Origin: Erythrobacter sp.
GTDB taxonomy: Bacteria > Pseudomonadota > Alphaproteobacteria > Sphingomonadales > Sphingomonadaceae
Assembly (NCBI GenBank): GCA_023653115.1
Contig: JAMNXO010000002.1
Location: 124,001-188,000, forward strand
Reading direction: 5' to 3'
Length of the DNA stretch: 64,000 bases
The notes under the pieces are model-generated. The model made no database searches, was not told where the DNA came from, and saw nothing but the letters and a program-made list of their open reading frames with translations. Position 1 is the stretch's first letter. Each line of letters begins with the position of its first letter. The translations under genes and the position numbers were made by a program. This document shows positions 1 through 8,459 of the stretch, in pieces.

Positions 1-1
1 G

Positions 2-1024
2 TTCGCCTTCTCGCCCGCCGCTTCGGATGAGCCGACGCTGTTCCCCGAGACCCTGCCGATGGCGTTCAAGCGCGCTGATACGCTGCGCTATGGCGAAAAC
101 CCGCACCAGGCGGCAGCGATCTATGTCCCCCAGGTGGTCGGCACGCGCGGCGTTCCGCAGGCGGCGCAGTTGCAGGGCAAGGAGCTGAGCTACAACAACC
201 TGAACGATGCCGATGCCGCCTTGGAACTGGCGGCAGAGTTCGCCGGACAGGCGCCTGCCGTGGTGATCGTCAAGCACGCCAACCCTTGCGGCGTGGCGCA
301 GGGCGGCTCGCTGCTCGCTGCGTGGGAAGCGGCGCTGGCCTGCGATTCGGTGTCGGCATTCGGCGGGATCGTCGCCGTGAACACCGAACTCGACGGGGCG
401 ACTGCCGAAGCCATCTCCGCGATCTTCACCGAAGTCGTGATCGCGCCGTCGGTGAGCGCCGAGGCGCGCGAGATTTTCGCCAAGAAGAAGAACCTGCGCC
501 TGCTTGAATGTGGCCAGCTCCCGAACCCGCGCCGCGGCGGCCTTGCGATGAAGACCATCGCGGGCGGGATGCTGATCCAGTCGCGCGATGCCGGCGCGAT
601 TACGGCGGATGATCTCAAGGTCGTCACCAAGCGCGCGCCGACCGATCAGGAACTCAAGGACTGTCTGTTCGCCTGGACCGTGGCCCGCCACGTCAAGTCC
701 AACGCGATTGTCTATGCCAAGGACGGCGCGACCGCAGGCATCGGCGCTGGCCAGATGAACCGCCGCGATTCAGCCCGCATCGCTGCGATCAAGGCTGCCG
801 AGGCCGCTGAAACCTATGGCTGGGACGCGGCGCGCACCGTGGGCAGCGCGGTGGCCTCCGATGCCTTCTTCCCCTTCGCCGACGGCCTGCTCGCCGCCGC
901 CGAAGCGGGCGCGACCGCAGTGATCCAGCCGGGCGGCTCGATCCGCGACGACGAGGTTATCGCCGCCGCCGACGAAGCGGGCCTCGCGATGGTCTTCACC
1001 GGGATGCGGCATTTCCGGCATTAA
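2..1024 (+). CDS. purH: Bifunctional purine biosynthesis protein PurH, C-terminal part (AICAR transformylase)
   Basis: The reading frame is open from base 2, so the gene enters from the left edge and only about 340 C-terminal residues are present. This part is the AICAR formyltransferase domain, which transfers a formyl group from 10-formyl-THF to AICAR. The IMP cyclohydrolase domain lies upstream of the window. Family motifs visible are [35 protein letters not shown] and [10 protein letters not shown], and the protein ends in the usual FTGMRHFRH. The ORF track starts it at an internal ATG (59), which is only the first ATG in the window. Downstream is a hairpin-bearing intergenic repeat rather than another purine gene. 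Confidence 0.97.
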   Translation, partial: FAFSPAASDEPTLFPETLPMAFKRADTLRYGENPHQAAAIYVPQVVGTRGVPQAAQLQGKELSYNNLNDADAALELAAEFAGQAPAVVIVKHANPCGVAQGGSLLAAWEAALACDSVSAFGGIVAVNTELDGATAEAISAIFTEVVIAPSVSAEAREIFAKKKNLRLLECGQLPNPRRGGLAMKTIAGGMLIQSRDAGAITADDLKVVTKRAPTDQELKDCLFAWTVARHVKSNAIVYAKDGATAGIGAGQMNRRDSARIAAIKAAEAAETYGWDAARTVGSAVASDAFFPFADGLLAAAEAGATAVIQPGGSIRDDEVIAAADEAGLAMVFTGMRHFRH

Positions 1025-1367
1025 TTTTTGCCCTACCGCTTCGCTACTTGAGGGCGTTTATGTGTTGCGAAGGCGCCTCCGCGCCTTCGTCCTCGGTGCT
1101 GTCTCAATCCCTGCGGGCTTGAGCACCTGCGGCTCGCGCGCGTGCGCTCGCGGCCCTTTGGGCCGGCTTGCGCTGCGGCTTTTTCGCTTGGCCGCTTTCC
1201 GTGCACCGCTCGGCCTGCGGGGCGCGTAAGCGCAACTATTCTTCATGCTTCTCGTAACTAGATGACCCTGCGCGTCGTAACAGAGCCTGTCAGACGCGTT
1301 CATCCCGGCGCAATTCGGCTTCGGGCATGGCGGCGTCAGATACCAGAACACGAAAACGAGCCCACCG
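1025..1367. other. Intergenic region purH-msrA, no gene seen
   Basis: This stretch of about 340 bases contains the minus-strand copy of the 97-nt structured repeat (1068-1164), whose terminal 9-bp hairpin with a CTCC loop (1068-1089) may also end purH transcription. The remainder is GC-rich and should contain the promoter of the small-protein/msrA pair, but I cannot assign -35/-10 boxes. ORF-track entries here lack any recognisable domain and are shadows. Confidence 0.6.
1068..1164 (-). repeat. 97-nt dispersed structured element, copy A
   Basis: Read on the minus strand, these 97 bases align without a gap to 14096-14192 on the plus strand, with 16 differences. The element starts with a GGCCC/GGGCC hairpin. 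It continues with a hairpin inside an outer TGCT/AGCA stem, then CCGAGGACG, and ends in a 9-bp stem (CGAAGGCGC/GCGCCTTCG) with a GGAG loop. Compared with copy B, four consecutive pairs of the terminal stem and one pair of the outer stem have changed on both sides, keeping the pairing. It may be a structured RNA or a REP-like hairpin DNA element; I do not recognise a named family. Confidence 0.75.
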
Positions 1368-1556
1368 ATGCGCCTCTTCTCCTCCGACCTGTTCCGCAAT
1401 TTCTCGATCGGTTTCGTGCTCGGCGCGCTGCTGGTGGCTGGCGCCAATGCCCGCGACGGGGACAGCGGCCTGTCCTCGCCCGCCCGCGCCGCATCGATGC
1501 CTGATCTGGTGCAGCCCACCGCCGAATTCGCCATTCCTGCCGAGGCAGCTCTCTGA
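1368..1556 (+). CDS. Small hypothetical protein with one membrane segment, coupled to msrA
   Basis: A 62-residue protein with a hydrophobic stretch near the N-terminus (FSIGFVLGALLVAGANA, residues about 12-28). This could be a signal peptide ending at ANA or a membrane anchor. The rest is short and polar. Its TGA overlaps the msrA ATG (ATGA arrangement at 1553-1558 region), suggesting translational coupling, so it probably belongs to the msrA transcript. I do not recognise the family, and no cysteine or catalytic motif is visible. The coupling and the export-like N-terminus are the main evidence that it is a real gene. Confidence 0.6.
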   Translation: MRLFSSDLFRNFSIGFVLGALLVAGANARDGDSGLSSPARAASMPDLVQPTAEFAIPAEAAL

Positions 1557-2239
1557 TGCGCCCGCTTGGTGCACTGGTGGCCGCTGCCGCCCTCGCGCTT
1601 TCGGCCTGCGCCGGCCCGGCGATCGCGGCCGAGGAACCGGTCAACACCCCCGCCGCCACCCGCACCGCCAAGGAGGCCAAGGGCCTCAAGACAGCGATCT
1701 TTGCCGGCGGCTGTTTCTGGGGCGTTGAAGGCGTGTTCAGCCATGTGAAGGGCGTGACGTCAGCCGTCTCGGGCTTCCACGGCGGCACCGCGGCAACCGC
1801 CACCTATGACACCATCACCGCAGGCGGCACGGCCCACGCCGAATCGGTGAAGATCACCTATGATCCGGCCGTGGTGCGCTATGACGAGCTGCTGCGGATC
1901 TTCTTTGCCGTGGTCGCCGATCCCACGCTCAAGAACCGCCAGGGTCCGGATGTTGGCACACATTATCGCAGCGCGATTGTGCCGATGAACAAGGAACAGG
2001 CCGCCGTTGCCCAGGCCTATCTCGCCCAGCTCGGGAAATCGGGGCTGTGGGCCAAGCCGATCGTCACCCGGATCGAGGCCTACAAGGCGTTCTACCCGGC
2101 CGAGGGTTACCATCAAGACTTCATGGCCGTGAACCCGCGCCACGGCTACATCGTCCGCTGGGATGCGCCCAAGGTTGCTGCGCTGAAGGCCATGTTCCCG
2201 AACCACTACCGGGCGAGCTTCCTGCGCGACGCGGGATAA
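1556..2239 (+). CDS. msrA: Peptide-methionine (S)-S-oxide reductase MsrA, exported lipoprotein form
   Basis: MsrA reduces the S-epimer of methionine sulfoxide in proteins. The active-site motif GGCFWGVE sits at about residue 51, with the catalytic Cys near 53, and the family's GxxGG-type and HAES-type segments follow (GFHGG, AHAESVKI). The N-terminus is a lipoprotein signal: a hydrophobic run ending in the lipobox LSAC (residues 15-18). The enzyme is therefore predicted to act in the periplasm or on a membrane rather than in the cytoplasm. Length is 227 residues, somewhat above cytoplasmic MsrA because of the leader. The window also encodes an exported MsrB (16967-17464), so both sulfoxide epimers can be repaired outside the cytoplasm. 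Confidence 0.95.
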   Translation: MRPLGALVAAAALALSACAGPAIAAEEPVNTPAATRTAKEAKGLKTAIFAGGCFWGVEGVFSHVKGVTSAVSGFHGGTAATATYDTITAGGTAHAESVKITYDPAVVRYDELLRIFFAVVADPTLKNRQGPDVGTHYRSAIVPMNKEQAAVAQAYLAQLGKSGLWAKPIVTRIEAYKAFYPAEGYHQDFMAVNPRHGYIVRWDAPKVAALKAMFPNHYRASFLRDAG

Positions 2240-2288
2240 TCCGGTTCACGCTTGGCGAAAGGGCGTTGCCGCGCCTATATTCGCAGCC

Positions 2289-2771
2289 ATGGGCCAGCAC
2301 GCACATCACGCCTCTTCAGGGCACACGCACCACGAACACCGCGGCGAAAGCCTGATCGAGGCCGCCGCCCGCGCGCTCGCCGAGGCGGGCGAGCAGTGGA
2401 CCACCATGCGCGAAACCGTGTTTGCCGAGCTTGCCCGGCACGAACGCCCGGTCTCGGCCTATGACATTGCCGACAATCTTTCCGCCGCACGCGGCAAGCG
2501 CGTCGCGCCCAATTCGGTCTACCGCATCCTCGATGTGTTCGTGGCGAACAACCTCGCGCTGCGGGTCGAAAGCGCCAATGCCTATCTCGCCAACACCCAC
2601 CCGGGCTGCGCGCATGATTGCATTTTTCTCGTCTGTGACGAATGCGGCGAGGCCGCCCATGTCGATGATGAAGAGGTGAGCCGCGCGGTCCGCGCCATCG
2701 CCGCCGCCCGCGAATTCAAGGCGGAACGACCGGTGTTGGAGATCCGCGGCTTGTGCAAGGCTTGCACCTGA
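2289..2771 (+). CDS. zur: Fur-family transcriptional regulator, Zur type
   Basis: A 160-residue Fur-fold regulator. It has an N-terminal winged helix with the family pattern around RPVSAYDI and PNSVYRILD, then a dimerisation domain with a CDEC cysteine pair and a C-terminal CKAC pair that would bind structural zinc. The N-terminus is histidine-rich (HAHHASSGHTHHEH). The CxxC pairs and the overall pattern favour a zinc-uptake regulator over an iron Fur. It stands alone between msrA and dxs, and no zinc transporter genes are in the window, so the Zur assignment rests on sequence pattern. Peroxide (PerR) or Mur-type sensing cannot be excluded. Confidence 0.85.
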   Translation: MGQHAHHASSGHTHHEHRGESLIEAAARALAEAGEQWTTMRETVFAELARHERPVSAYDIADNLSAARGKRVAPNSVYRILDVFVANNLALRVESANAYLANTHPGCAHDCIFLVCDECGEAAHVDDEEVSRAVRAIAAAREFKAERPVLEIRGLCKACT

Positions 2772-2841
2772 GGGCTGCGAAATTTGCGCGTGATCAACGC
2801 TGAATCGACAGGCTGGTTCCCAATGTGTAAAGCTGGTCGCT

Positions 2842-4764
2842 ATGACACAACCGCCTTACACGCCTTTGCTGGATCTGGTTAACACCCCCGACGATCTGCG
2901 CCGCCTCAAGCCTGAACAGCTCCGCCAACTCGCCGACGAACTGCGCACCGAGATGATCGATGCGGTCAGCACTTCTGGCGGGCATCTGGGTTCGGGGCTG
3001 GGCGTGGTCGAGCTGACAGTCGCGCTCCACTATGTGTTCAACACCCCGCAGGACAAGCTGGTGTGGGACGTGGGCCACCAGTGCTATCCGCACAAGATCA
3101 TCACCGGCCGGCGTGACCGGATCCGCACCCTGCGCCAGGGCGGTGGCCTTTCGGGCTTCACCAAGCGTTCGGAGAGCGAATACGATCCCTTCGGCGCCGC
3201 GCACTCCTCCACCTCGATTTCCGCAGCGCTGGGCTTTGCTATCGCCAACAAGCTCCAGAACCGCCCGGGGCGCGGCATTGCCGTGATCGGCGATGGCTCG
3301 ATGAGTGCAGGGATGGCTTACGAGGCGATGAATAACGCTGCCGAAGCGGGCAACCGCCTCGTGGTGATCCTCAACGACAATGACATGTCGATTGCGCCGC
3401 CGGTGGGCGGGCTTTCGGCCTATCTCGCGCGCATGGTCTCCTCGAGCGAATATCTCGGCATCCGCAGCCTCGCCAGCCGCGCCGTCAAGAAGATGAGCCG
3501 CCGCCTGCACGACACCATCGGCAAGGCCGAGGAATTCACCCGCGGCATGGTGACCGGCGGGACGCTGTTTGAAGAACTGGGCTTCTACTATGTCGGCCCG
3601 ATCGACGGGCACAATCTCGATCACCTGCTGCCGGTGCTCGAGAACGTGCGCGATACCTCGGAAGGTCCGGTGCTGATCCATGTCGTCACCGAAAAGGGCA
3701 AGGGCTACGCACCGGCCGAAAACAGCGCCGACAAGTATCACGGCGTGCCCAAGTTCAACGTCGTCACCGGCGAAAAGTCGAAGAGCGCCGCCGGCCCGCC
3801 GGCCTATCAGGATGTGTTCGGCATGACGCTCGCCAAGCTGGCCGACAGCGATCCGCGCATCTGTGCGATCACTGCCGCGATGCCGTCCGGCACCGGGGTC
3901 GACAAGTTTGCCAAGGCGCACCCCACCCGCACCTTCGATGTCGGCATTGCCGAGCAGCACGCGGTGACCTTCGCTGCCGGGATGGCAGCCGAGGGTATGC
4001 GGCCATTCGCGGCGATCTATTCGACCTTCCTTCAGCGCGCTTACGATCAGGTGGTGCACGATGTGTGCATCCAGAACCTGCCGGTGCGCTTCGCGATTGA
4101 CCGCGCAGGCCTGGTCGGCGCTGACGGGGCGACCCATGCGGGGAGCTTTGACGTCACCTATCTTGCCACCCTGCCCAACATGGTGGTGATGGCGGCAGCC
4201 GACGAAGCCGAGCTGGTCCACATGACCTACACGGCCGCCGAATATGACGACGGCCCGATCGCCTTCCGCTATCCGCGCGGCGGCGGCACCGGTGTGCCCC
4301 TGCCCGAGGTTCCGCAGAAGCTCGAAATCGGCAAGGGCCGCCTGGTGCGCGAAGGCACCAAGGTCGCGATCCTCTCGCTCGGCACCCGCCTGACCGAGGC
4401 CTTGAAGGCTGCCGATACGCTGGAGGCCAAGGGACTCTCGACCACGGTGGCCGACATGCGCTTTGCCAAGCCGCTCGACGAAGACCTGATCGCCCGCCTG
4501 ATGCGCACCCACGAGGTGGTGATCACGGTGGAAGAAGGCTCAATCGGCGGGCTCGGCGCGCATGTGCTGACCTTTGCCAGCGATGAAGGCCTGACCGACA
4601 ACGGATTGAAGGTGCGCACGCTGCGCCTGCCCGATACCTTCATCGATCACGACGATCCGATGAAGCAGTATGACGAGGCCGGCCTCAACGCGCCGCAGAT
4701 CGTGGATACGGTGCTGAAAGCGCTGAAGCACAACAGCACCGCGATCGAGGAAGCGCGGGCTTAA
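2842..4764 (+). CDS. dxs: 1-deoxy-D-xylulose-5-phosphate synthase
   Basis: DXS condenses pyruvate and glyceraldehyde-3-phosphate to give DXP, the first step of the MEP isoprenoid pathway and a precursor for thiamine and pyridoxal. Its 640 residues match the family's length. Visible are the N-terminal GHQCYPHKI segment, the thiamine-diphosphate/Mg motif [17 protein letters not shown], the transketolase-like pyrimidine-binding segment ([27 protein letters not shown]) and the C-terminal transketolase domain. It is followed after a few bases by a small membrane protein gene. Erythrobacteraceae make abundant carotenoids, which fits a dedicated dxs, although no carotenoid genes are in the window. 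Confidence 0.97.
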   Translation: MTQPPYTPLLDLVNTPDDLRRLKPEQLRQLADELRTEMIDAVSTSGGHLGSGLGVVELTVALHYVFNTPQDKLVWDVGHQCYPHKIITGRRDRIRTLRQGGGLSGFTKRSESEYDPFGAAHSSTSISAALGFAIANKLQNRPGRGIAVIGDGSMSAGMAYEAMNNAAEAGNRLVVILNDNDMSIAPPVGGLSAYLARMVSSSEYLGIRSLASRAVKKMSRRLHDTIGKAEEFTRGMVTGGTLFEELGFYYVGPIDGHNLDHLLPVLENVRDTSEGPVLIHVVTEKGKGYAPAENSADKYHGVPKFNVVTGEKSKSAAGPPAYQDVFGMTLAKLADSDPRICAITAAMPSGTGVDKFAKAHPTRTFDVGIAEQHAVTFAAGMAAEGMRPFAAIYSTFLQRAYDQVVHDVCIQNLPVRFAIDRAGLVGADGATHAGSFDVTYLATLPNMVVMAAADEAELVHMTYTAAEYDDGPIAFRYPRGGGTGVPLPEVPQKLEIGKGRLVREGTKVAILSLGTRLTEALKAADTLEAKGLSTTVADMRFAKPLDEDLIARLMRTHEVVITVEEGSIGGLGAHVLTFASDEGLTDNGLKVRTLRLPDTFIDHDDPMKQYDEAGLNAPQIVDTVLKALKHNSTAIEEARA

Positions 4765-4768
4765 GCCG

Positions 4769-5308
4769 GTGGGCGAGGGTGTGGCTGCGCCGTTTGTGGC
4801 GCGCTTCTCCATCGCCAAGCTGCTGGGCTGGATCGCGCTGAGCGGCGCGATGGCGGCGCCGGCATTGGTCATCGCCATCGCCGGCTGGCAAGGCTCGCAG
4901 CCTTTCGCGCTGGCGCTCGGCGGGGCGGGGGTGCTGTTCTTCGGCGGGATCGCGGCGGCACATATCCTCCGCCTGTTCGACCGGCGGCCGCAGGTGATCA
5001 TCGATGCCGACGGACTTTACGTGCGCGCGCATGGCGAAAAGCGCATCGCGCTGCGCTCGATCAAGGGTGTGCACACGGATGTGGGGCGGCTGAGCCTGAC
5101 TCTGCACAAGCACACCAAATACCCGATCGAGACCCGCCACCGCCGGATCATTTACCGCATCAACGGCAGCGCTGCACGGGGCTTCTTTGGCGATGTGTGG
5201 ATCTGGTCGAACCAGCTCGATCACCCGCGCGATGCCTTTCTCGAGGCGATCGCGACCCATCGGCCCATGACCGAATTCGAGAAGCAGCTCGCCGAGCTTA
5301 GCGCGTAG
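4769..5308 (+). CDS. Hypothetical membrane protein downstream of dxs
   Basis: A 179-residue protein that begins with GTG four bases after the dxs stop, so it is probably cotranscribed. Two hydrophobic segments are visible near the N-terminus (around LLGWIALSGAMAAPALVIAIAG and FALALGGAGVLFFGGIAAAHIL). They are followed by a soluble C-terminal half with alternating beta-like segments (PQVIIDADGLYVRAHGEKRIALRSI), reminiscent of the PH-like membrane proteins. I do not recognise a named family. Its end overlaps the convergent mlaA end by about 11 bases. Confidence 0.75.
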   Translation: MGEGVAAPFVARFSIAKLLGWIALSGAMAAPALVIAIAGWQGSQPFALALGGAGVLFFGGIAAAHILRLFDRRPQVIIDADGLYVRAHGEKRIALRSIKGVHTDVGRLSLTLHKHTKYPIETRHRRIIYRINGSAARGFFGDVWIWSNQLDHPRDAFLEAIATHRPMTEFEKQLAELSA

Positions 5309-6254
5309 CCGCGCCGCTGCGTGCAGTCAGCTGCACCTGTTCGATCAGCGATAGCGGCGGCGCGTCTGTCGTGCCCGTTTCCAGCGGGGGTTCGGGATCA
5401 AGGGCCTCTTCGCCCACCACCTCGCCCTTGAGCTCGGCGATCGCGCGCGCACGCTTGGCCAGATAGGTGTCGCGCCGCACGGCATAGGGATCATCCGAGG
5501 CCGCGATTTCGGCGAGCTCTGCGTCGAACTCCAGCCTTTGGTCGAGCCCGTTGACGACGAAATAGGTCGCGGCATAGGCGGGCTTATTGAAGGGCTTGCC
5601 CACCGCAAAGGGGAGCAGCGCCTGATCCAATGTGCTGCCGATAATGTCGCGCAAGCTCGTCGCGCCGGTCACCGGCAGATAGAGATACGGCCCCGGCCCC
5701 ACCCCGTAAAAGCCCGCTGTGTTGGCAAAGCCATTGCGGCGATAGGGGATGCCGATGCCGGGTTTGCCGGCGATGTCGATCAGCCCGCCGATCCCCAGCG
5801 TCGAATTGATCGCCAGCCGCCCGAGGCTGCCGAACGCCTTGCCGACCTTGCCTTGCAGGAGGAAATTGAGCGCATTGCTCGGCTCGCCCAGATTGCGCAC
5901 GACATTGCCAAGGCCGTCGCGGATCGGCTCGGGCAGCCCGTCGCGATAGGCATAGGCGATCGGTTCGATCACCGCGTCATCGACCGCCTGGGTGATGCGG
6001 TAGCTTGTCGCGTTGAGTTGCTCGGCCGGATCACCTGCGGGCGGGCCATATTCGCCCTCAACCACGATCTCGCCGCTGTTGTCCTCGGGCGGAGTCTCGC
6101 CTTCTGCCGGCGGCTGTGTCTGCGCTGCGGCCTGCAGCGACCATGTGAGCGGGGCCACTTGGTAATCAGTAGCGGGCAACGCCGGAGCGCCCGGCACCGC
6201 GAGGGCGGCGCTCAGCAGGGGCTGCGAGACTGTCAAAAACGCAAGGTTGGGCAT
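5298..6254 (-). CDS. mlaA: MlaA-like (VacJ) outer-membrane lipid-asymmetry protein
   Basis: MlaA removes mislocalised phospholipids from the outer leaflet of the outer membrane and passes them to the Mla shuttle. The core (residues about 80-290) carries VacJ signatures: VVRNLGEPSNALNFLLQGK, LGRLAINSTLGIGGLIDIA and YGVGPGPYLYLPVTGATSLRD. I use the ATG at 6254 because it gives a hydrophobic N-terminus; the ORF-track start adds an arginine-rich stretch. The signal region has no lipobox cysteine, so unlike E. coli MlaA this protein may not be lipidated. A proline- and glutamate-rich linker precedes the domain. No mlaBCDEF genes are nearby. Confidence 0.9.
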   Translation of the reverse strand: MPNLAFLTVSQPLLSAALAVPGAPALPATDYQVAPLTWSLQAAAQTQPPAEGETPPEDNSGEIVVEGEYGPPAGDPAEQLNATSYRITQAVDDAVIEPIAYAYRDGLPEPIRDGLGNVVRNLGEPSNALNFLLQGKVGKAFGSLGRLAINSTLGIGGLIDIAGKPGIGIPYRRNGFANTAGFYGVGPGPYLYLPVTGATSLRDIIGSTLDQALLPFAVGKPFNKPAYAATYFVVNGLDQRLEFDAELAEIAASDDPYAVRRDTYLAKRARAIAELKGEVVGEEALDPEPPLETGTTDAPPLSLIEQVQLTARSGAATR

Positions 6255-6331
6255 GGCGATCCTTTGTTCCCCTCTTGCGGGCCGGCGCCTATACAAAGGC
6301 TGAATTGATTGTCGCAAAAGTGCAAGGTCTT

Positions 6332-7129
6332 ATGTCCCTGATCCAGATCACCCGTGAAGGCCCCGTCACCATCCTCACGCTTGACCGCGCGGAGAGCATG
6401 AACCCTTTGGGCGCTCCGGGCGACGGGGATGAGTTTGTGCGGGTGGCGAATGCGATCAACCGCGATATGGAATGCCGCGTGGTGATCCTCACCGGCGCGG
6501 GCCGGGCGTTCAGCGCGGGCGGCGATATCAAGGCGATGCAGGGCAAGACCGGCACCTTCGGCGGCACTGCTCCGGCGATTTCGGATGGCTATCGCGACAA
6601 TATCCACCTGATGCTGCGCGCGCTCTATGGCCTGCGCGTGCCGGTGATCGCGGCGGTCAACGGCCCGGCGATCGGCCTCGGCTGCGATGTTGCCTGCCTT
6701 GCCGATATCCGGATCGCCAGCGAGAACGCGAAGTTCGGGGTGACCTTCCTCAAGCTCGGGATCATCCCCGGCGATGGCGGCACGTGGATCCTCCCCCGCG
6801 TGATCGGGATGAGCCGCGCGGCCGAACTGTTCTACACCGGCGATGTGATCGATGCGGCCACCGCGAAGGAGTGGGGCCTTGTCAGCCGGGTGGTCGCGCC
6901 CGAAGCCCTGATGGACGAGGCCCGCGCGCTCGCCGCCAAGATCGCCCTGCTTCCCCCCCATGCGCTGCGCCACACCAAGAACCTGCTGCGGCAGGGCCAG
7001 CAGGTCAGCTATGACAGCGCGCTCGAAATGGCGGCGAACACGCAGGCCATGATGCACACCACCGCCGATCATGCCGAAGGGGTCGCCGCGCTGATCGAAA
7101 AGCGTGCGGCGGTGTTCAAGGGGGACTGA
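6332..7129 (+). CDS. Enoyl-CoA hydratase/isomerase family protein
   Basis: A 265-residue crotonase-fold protein; the start at MSLIQITREG fits the family N-terminus. It shows the CoA-binding/oxyanion-hole segments GAGRAFSAGGDIKAMQ and NGPAIGLGCDVACLADIRIAS, and the second catalytic segment LGIIPGDGGTWILPRVIG. It probably hydrates trans-2-enoyl-CoA in fatty-acid or related beta-oxidation, although isomerase or other crotonase chemistry is possible. The divergent mlaA is unrelated. The final A of its stop codon is the first base of a 32-bp palindrome arm, so the stop sits directly at the foot of that hairpin. Confidence 0.92.
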   Translation: MSLIQITREGPVTILTLDRAESMNPLGAPGDGDEFVRVANAINRDMECRVVILTGAGRAFSAGGDIKAMQGKTGTFGGTAPAISDGYRDNIHLMLRALYGLRVPVIAAVNGPAIGLGCDVACLADIRIASENAKFGVTFLKLGIIPGDGGTWILPRVIGMSRAAELFYTGDVIDAATAKEWGLVSRVVAPEALMDEARALAAKIALLPPHALRHTKNLLRQGQQVSYDSALEMAANTQAMMHTTADHAEGVAALIEKRAAVFKGD

Positions 7130-7209
7130 CCACCCGCCCCGCCTCCCCACCCGGCCACCATAGCATGATGGTATCATTGGTGGCCGGGTGGGGAGGCGGG
7201 GCGGGTGGT
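7129..7209. repeat. Long palindromic repeat, copy 1 (32-bp perfect arms, 17-nt loop)
   Basis: The left arm 7129-7160 and right arm 7178-7209 are exact reverse complements over 32 bp (core CCCCGCCTCCCCACCCGGCC). They are separated by a 17-nt loop that itself contains ATGAT-GGT-ATCAT. The element lies between the convergent ends of the enoyl-CoA hydratase and nnrU genes. A transcript from either side would form a very stable hairpin, so it could act as a bidirectional terminator here. Copies 2 (12999-13087) and 3 (34045-34133) lie upstream of genes, so termination alone does not explain the family. Confidence 0.9.
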
Positions 7210-7240
7210 GAGCGACCAAGCCCTGTTCAGGGGCGAGTAG

Positions 7241-7918
7241 CTAGCCGAGCCACTTCCACGCCCCTGCCGGGATGCCCGCCATCCACAGGTGCAGCCAGCT
7301 GCCCGCCAGCCACAGCACTGCGCCGCCGATCAGCGGAAGCGGGCCGACAGCAAGGAGCTTGCCCCAGCGCGGCCAGTAGCTGGTCTTGCTTTCCCATTCC
7401 GCCCAGGCGGCGCCCATCAGCGCCTCCTTCTTGGCGTCCTGCAATTTCGCGCCGACCAGCGCGAGCACGCCCATCGCGGCGGCCGTCACCAGTGTGCGCA
7501 GGCTCCAAAACAGGATGATGTGCGAGGCTGCCCACAGCCCGATCGCCCACATCATCGGGTGGCGCGTGACGATGAACACGCCCTTGGGCGCGGCGCGTGC
7601 CTGCGCGTCGGCCATCGGGGTCGGAAGAGCGGGGTTGCCGATGAAGGAACCGGCCAGCAGGATCATCGCCACCAAGGTGAGCAGCGAGGCGATGATCCAG
7701 CCCGCCTCGCCCGAGCCGCCGAGGTCACCGCCGGGCGCGGCCTTGAAGGCATGGGCAACCCAGCCCAGCGCGGCGAAACTGACCACCGTGTAGGCGAGCG
7801 TGAAACCCTTGTCCCCCAGCGCCCGCACCATCGGCGCGCGCAGGGGATGCGACATGGCAAAGTGGCTGCCGACAAAGGCCGTATTGGCCGCGATGAGTGC
7901 GATAATTGCGCTGTCCAT
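7241..7918 (-). CDS. nnrU: NnrU family membrane protein
   Basis: A 225-residue integral membrane protein with about six hydrophobic segments. It carries the family features SHPLR near the N-terminus and VTRHPMMWAIGLWA in the middle, the latter resembling the isoprenylcysteine methyltransferase/NnrU superfamily. The start at MDSAIIALI is chosen because GGGAG lies six to seven bases upstream. NnrU was named for a link to nitric-oxide/nitrite reduction, but no denitrification genes are in the window, so the exact role is open. It sits upstream (on the minus strand) of nothing obvious and shares its 3' end with the palindromic repeat. Confidence 0.85.
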   Translation of the reverse strand: MDSAIIALIAANTAFVGSHFAMSHPLRAPMVRALGDKGFTLAYTVVSFAALGWVAHAFKAAPGGDLGGSGEAGWIIASLLTLVAMILLAGSFIGNPALPTPMADAQARAAPKGVFIVTRHPMMWAIGLWAASHIILFWSLRTLVTAAAMGVLALVGAKLQDAKKEALMGAAWAEWESKTSYWPRWGKLLAVGPLPLIGGAVLWLAGSWLHLWMAGIPAGAWKWLG

Positions 7919-7946
7919 GCTGTCTCCCCTCAAGAAAGGGGCAAGA

Positions 7947-8459
7947 CTAGCCTTCGATGGCGATCAGTTCCACCTTGAACACCAGTGTCGCATTGGGCGG
8001 GATCGGCCCGCGCCCGACGGGGCCGTAGGCGAGGTCTGACGGGATCGCGATCTCGATGGTTTCCCCCACACCCATGTTCGGGATGGCGCGCTGCCACCCT
8101 TCGACCAGCCGGCCGAGCGGGAACGTCGCCGGCGTGCCGCGCGCATAGGAGCTGTCGAACACCGTCCCGTCGAGCAAGCGCCCTTCGTAATGGACCGTGA
8201 TCATATCGGCGACGGTCGGCTTGCGATCGGACGCGCGATAGGTGATCCAGCGCCAGCGCACCCCGCCTTCGACGAAATGCCAGCCGTCTTCGGCCGTCAG
8301 CCCCAGCAGATAGATCTGCTGCTGGGCGTGCCATGCCGGGCTTTGCGCATCGCTTGTCGCCCCGGCTTCGGCCTGCCCGTCCTGCGCCTGTCCGGGCTGA
8401 ACGGCGAGCAGCAGCGAAGCGGCAAGCGCAGCGGCGATCGGCTTTGATAGCGGCCGCAT
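7947..8459 (-). CDS. FKBP-type peptidyl-prolyl cis-trans isomerase, periplasmic
   Basis: A 170-residue protein with a signal peptide (cleavage likely after QAQ, about residue 26) and a C-terminal FKBP domain (residues about 80-168). The domain is recognised from VHYEGRLLDGTVFDSS, FPLGRLVEGWQRAIPNMGVGETIEIAIPSDLAYG and PPNATLVFKVELIAI. It should speed proline isomerisation in exported proteins. It is short, with no N-terminal dimerisation domain as in FkpA or Mip. The start overlaps or abuts the stop of the upstream amidohydrolase gene at 8459, so the three genes 11226-7947 probably form one transcript. Confidence 0.92.
   Translation of the reverse strand: MRPLSKPIAAALAASLLLAVQPGQAQDGQAEAGATSDAQSPAWHAQQQIYLLGLTAEDGWHFVEGGVRWRWITYRASDRKPTVADMITVHYEGRLLDGTVFDSSYARGTPATFPLGRLVEGWQRAIPNMGVGETIEIAIPSDLAYGPVGRGPIPPNATLVFKVELIAIEG

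Noticed and set aside
2794-4512. 572-aa minus-strand ORF opposite dxs
   Set aside because: It is antisense to a complete, motif-rich dxs and has the His/Gly/Arg-rich composition of a GC-rich shadow frame.
7129-7209. Reading the long palindromes simply as gene terminators
   Set aside because: Only copy 1 lies at gene ends; copies 2 and 3 are upstream of genes, so I report them as a dispersed repeat.
7165-7518. ORFs beginning [14 protein letters not shown]-like at the three palindromes
   Set aside because: The shared peptide is just the translated palindrome arm, and the frames continue as shadows of neighbouring genes.
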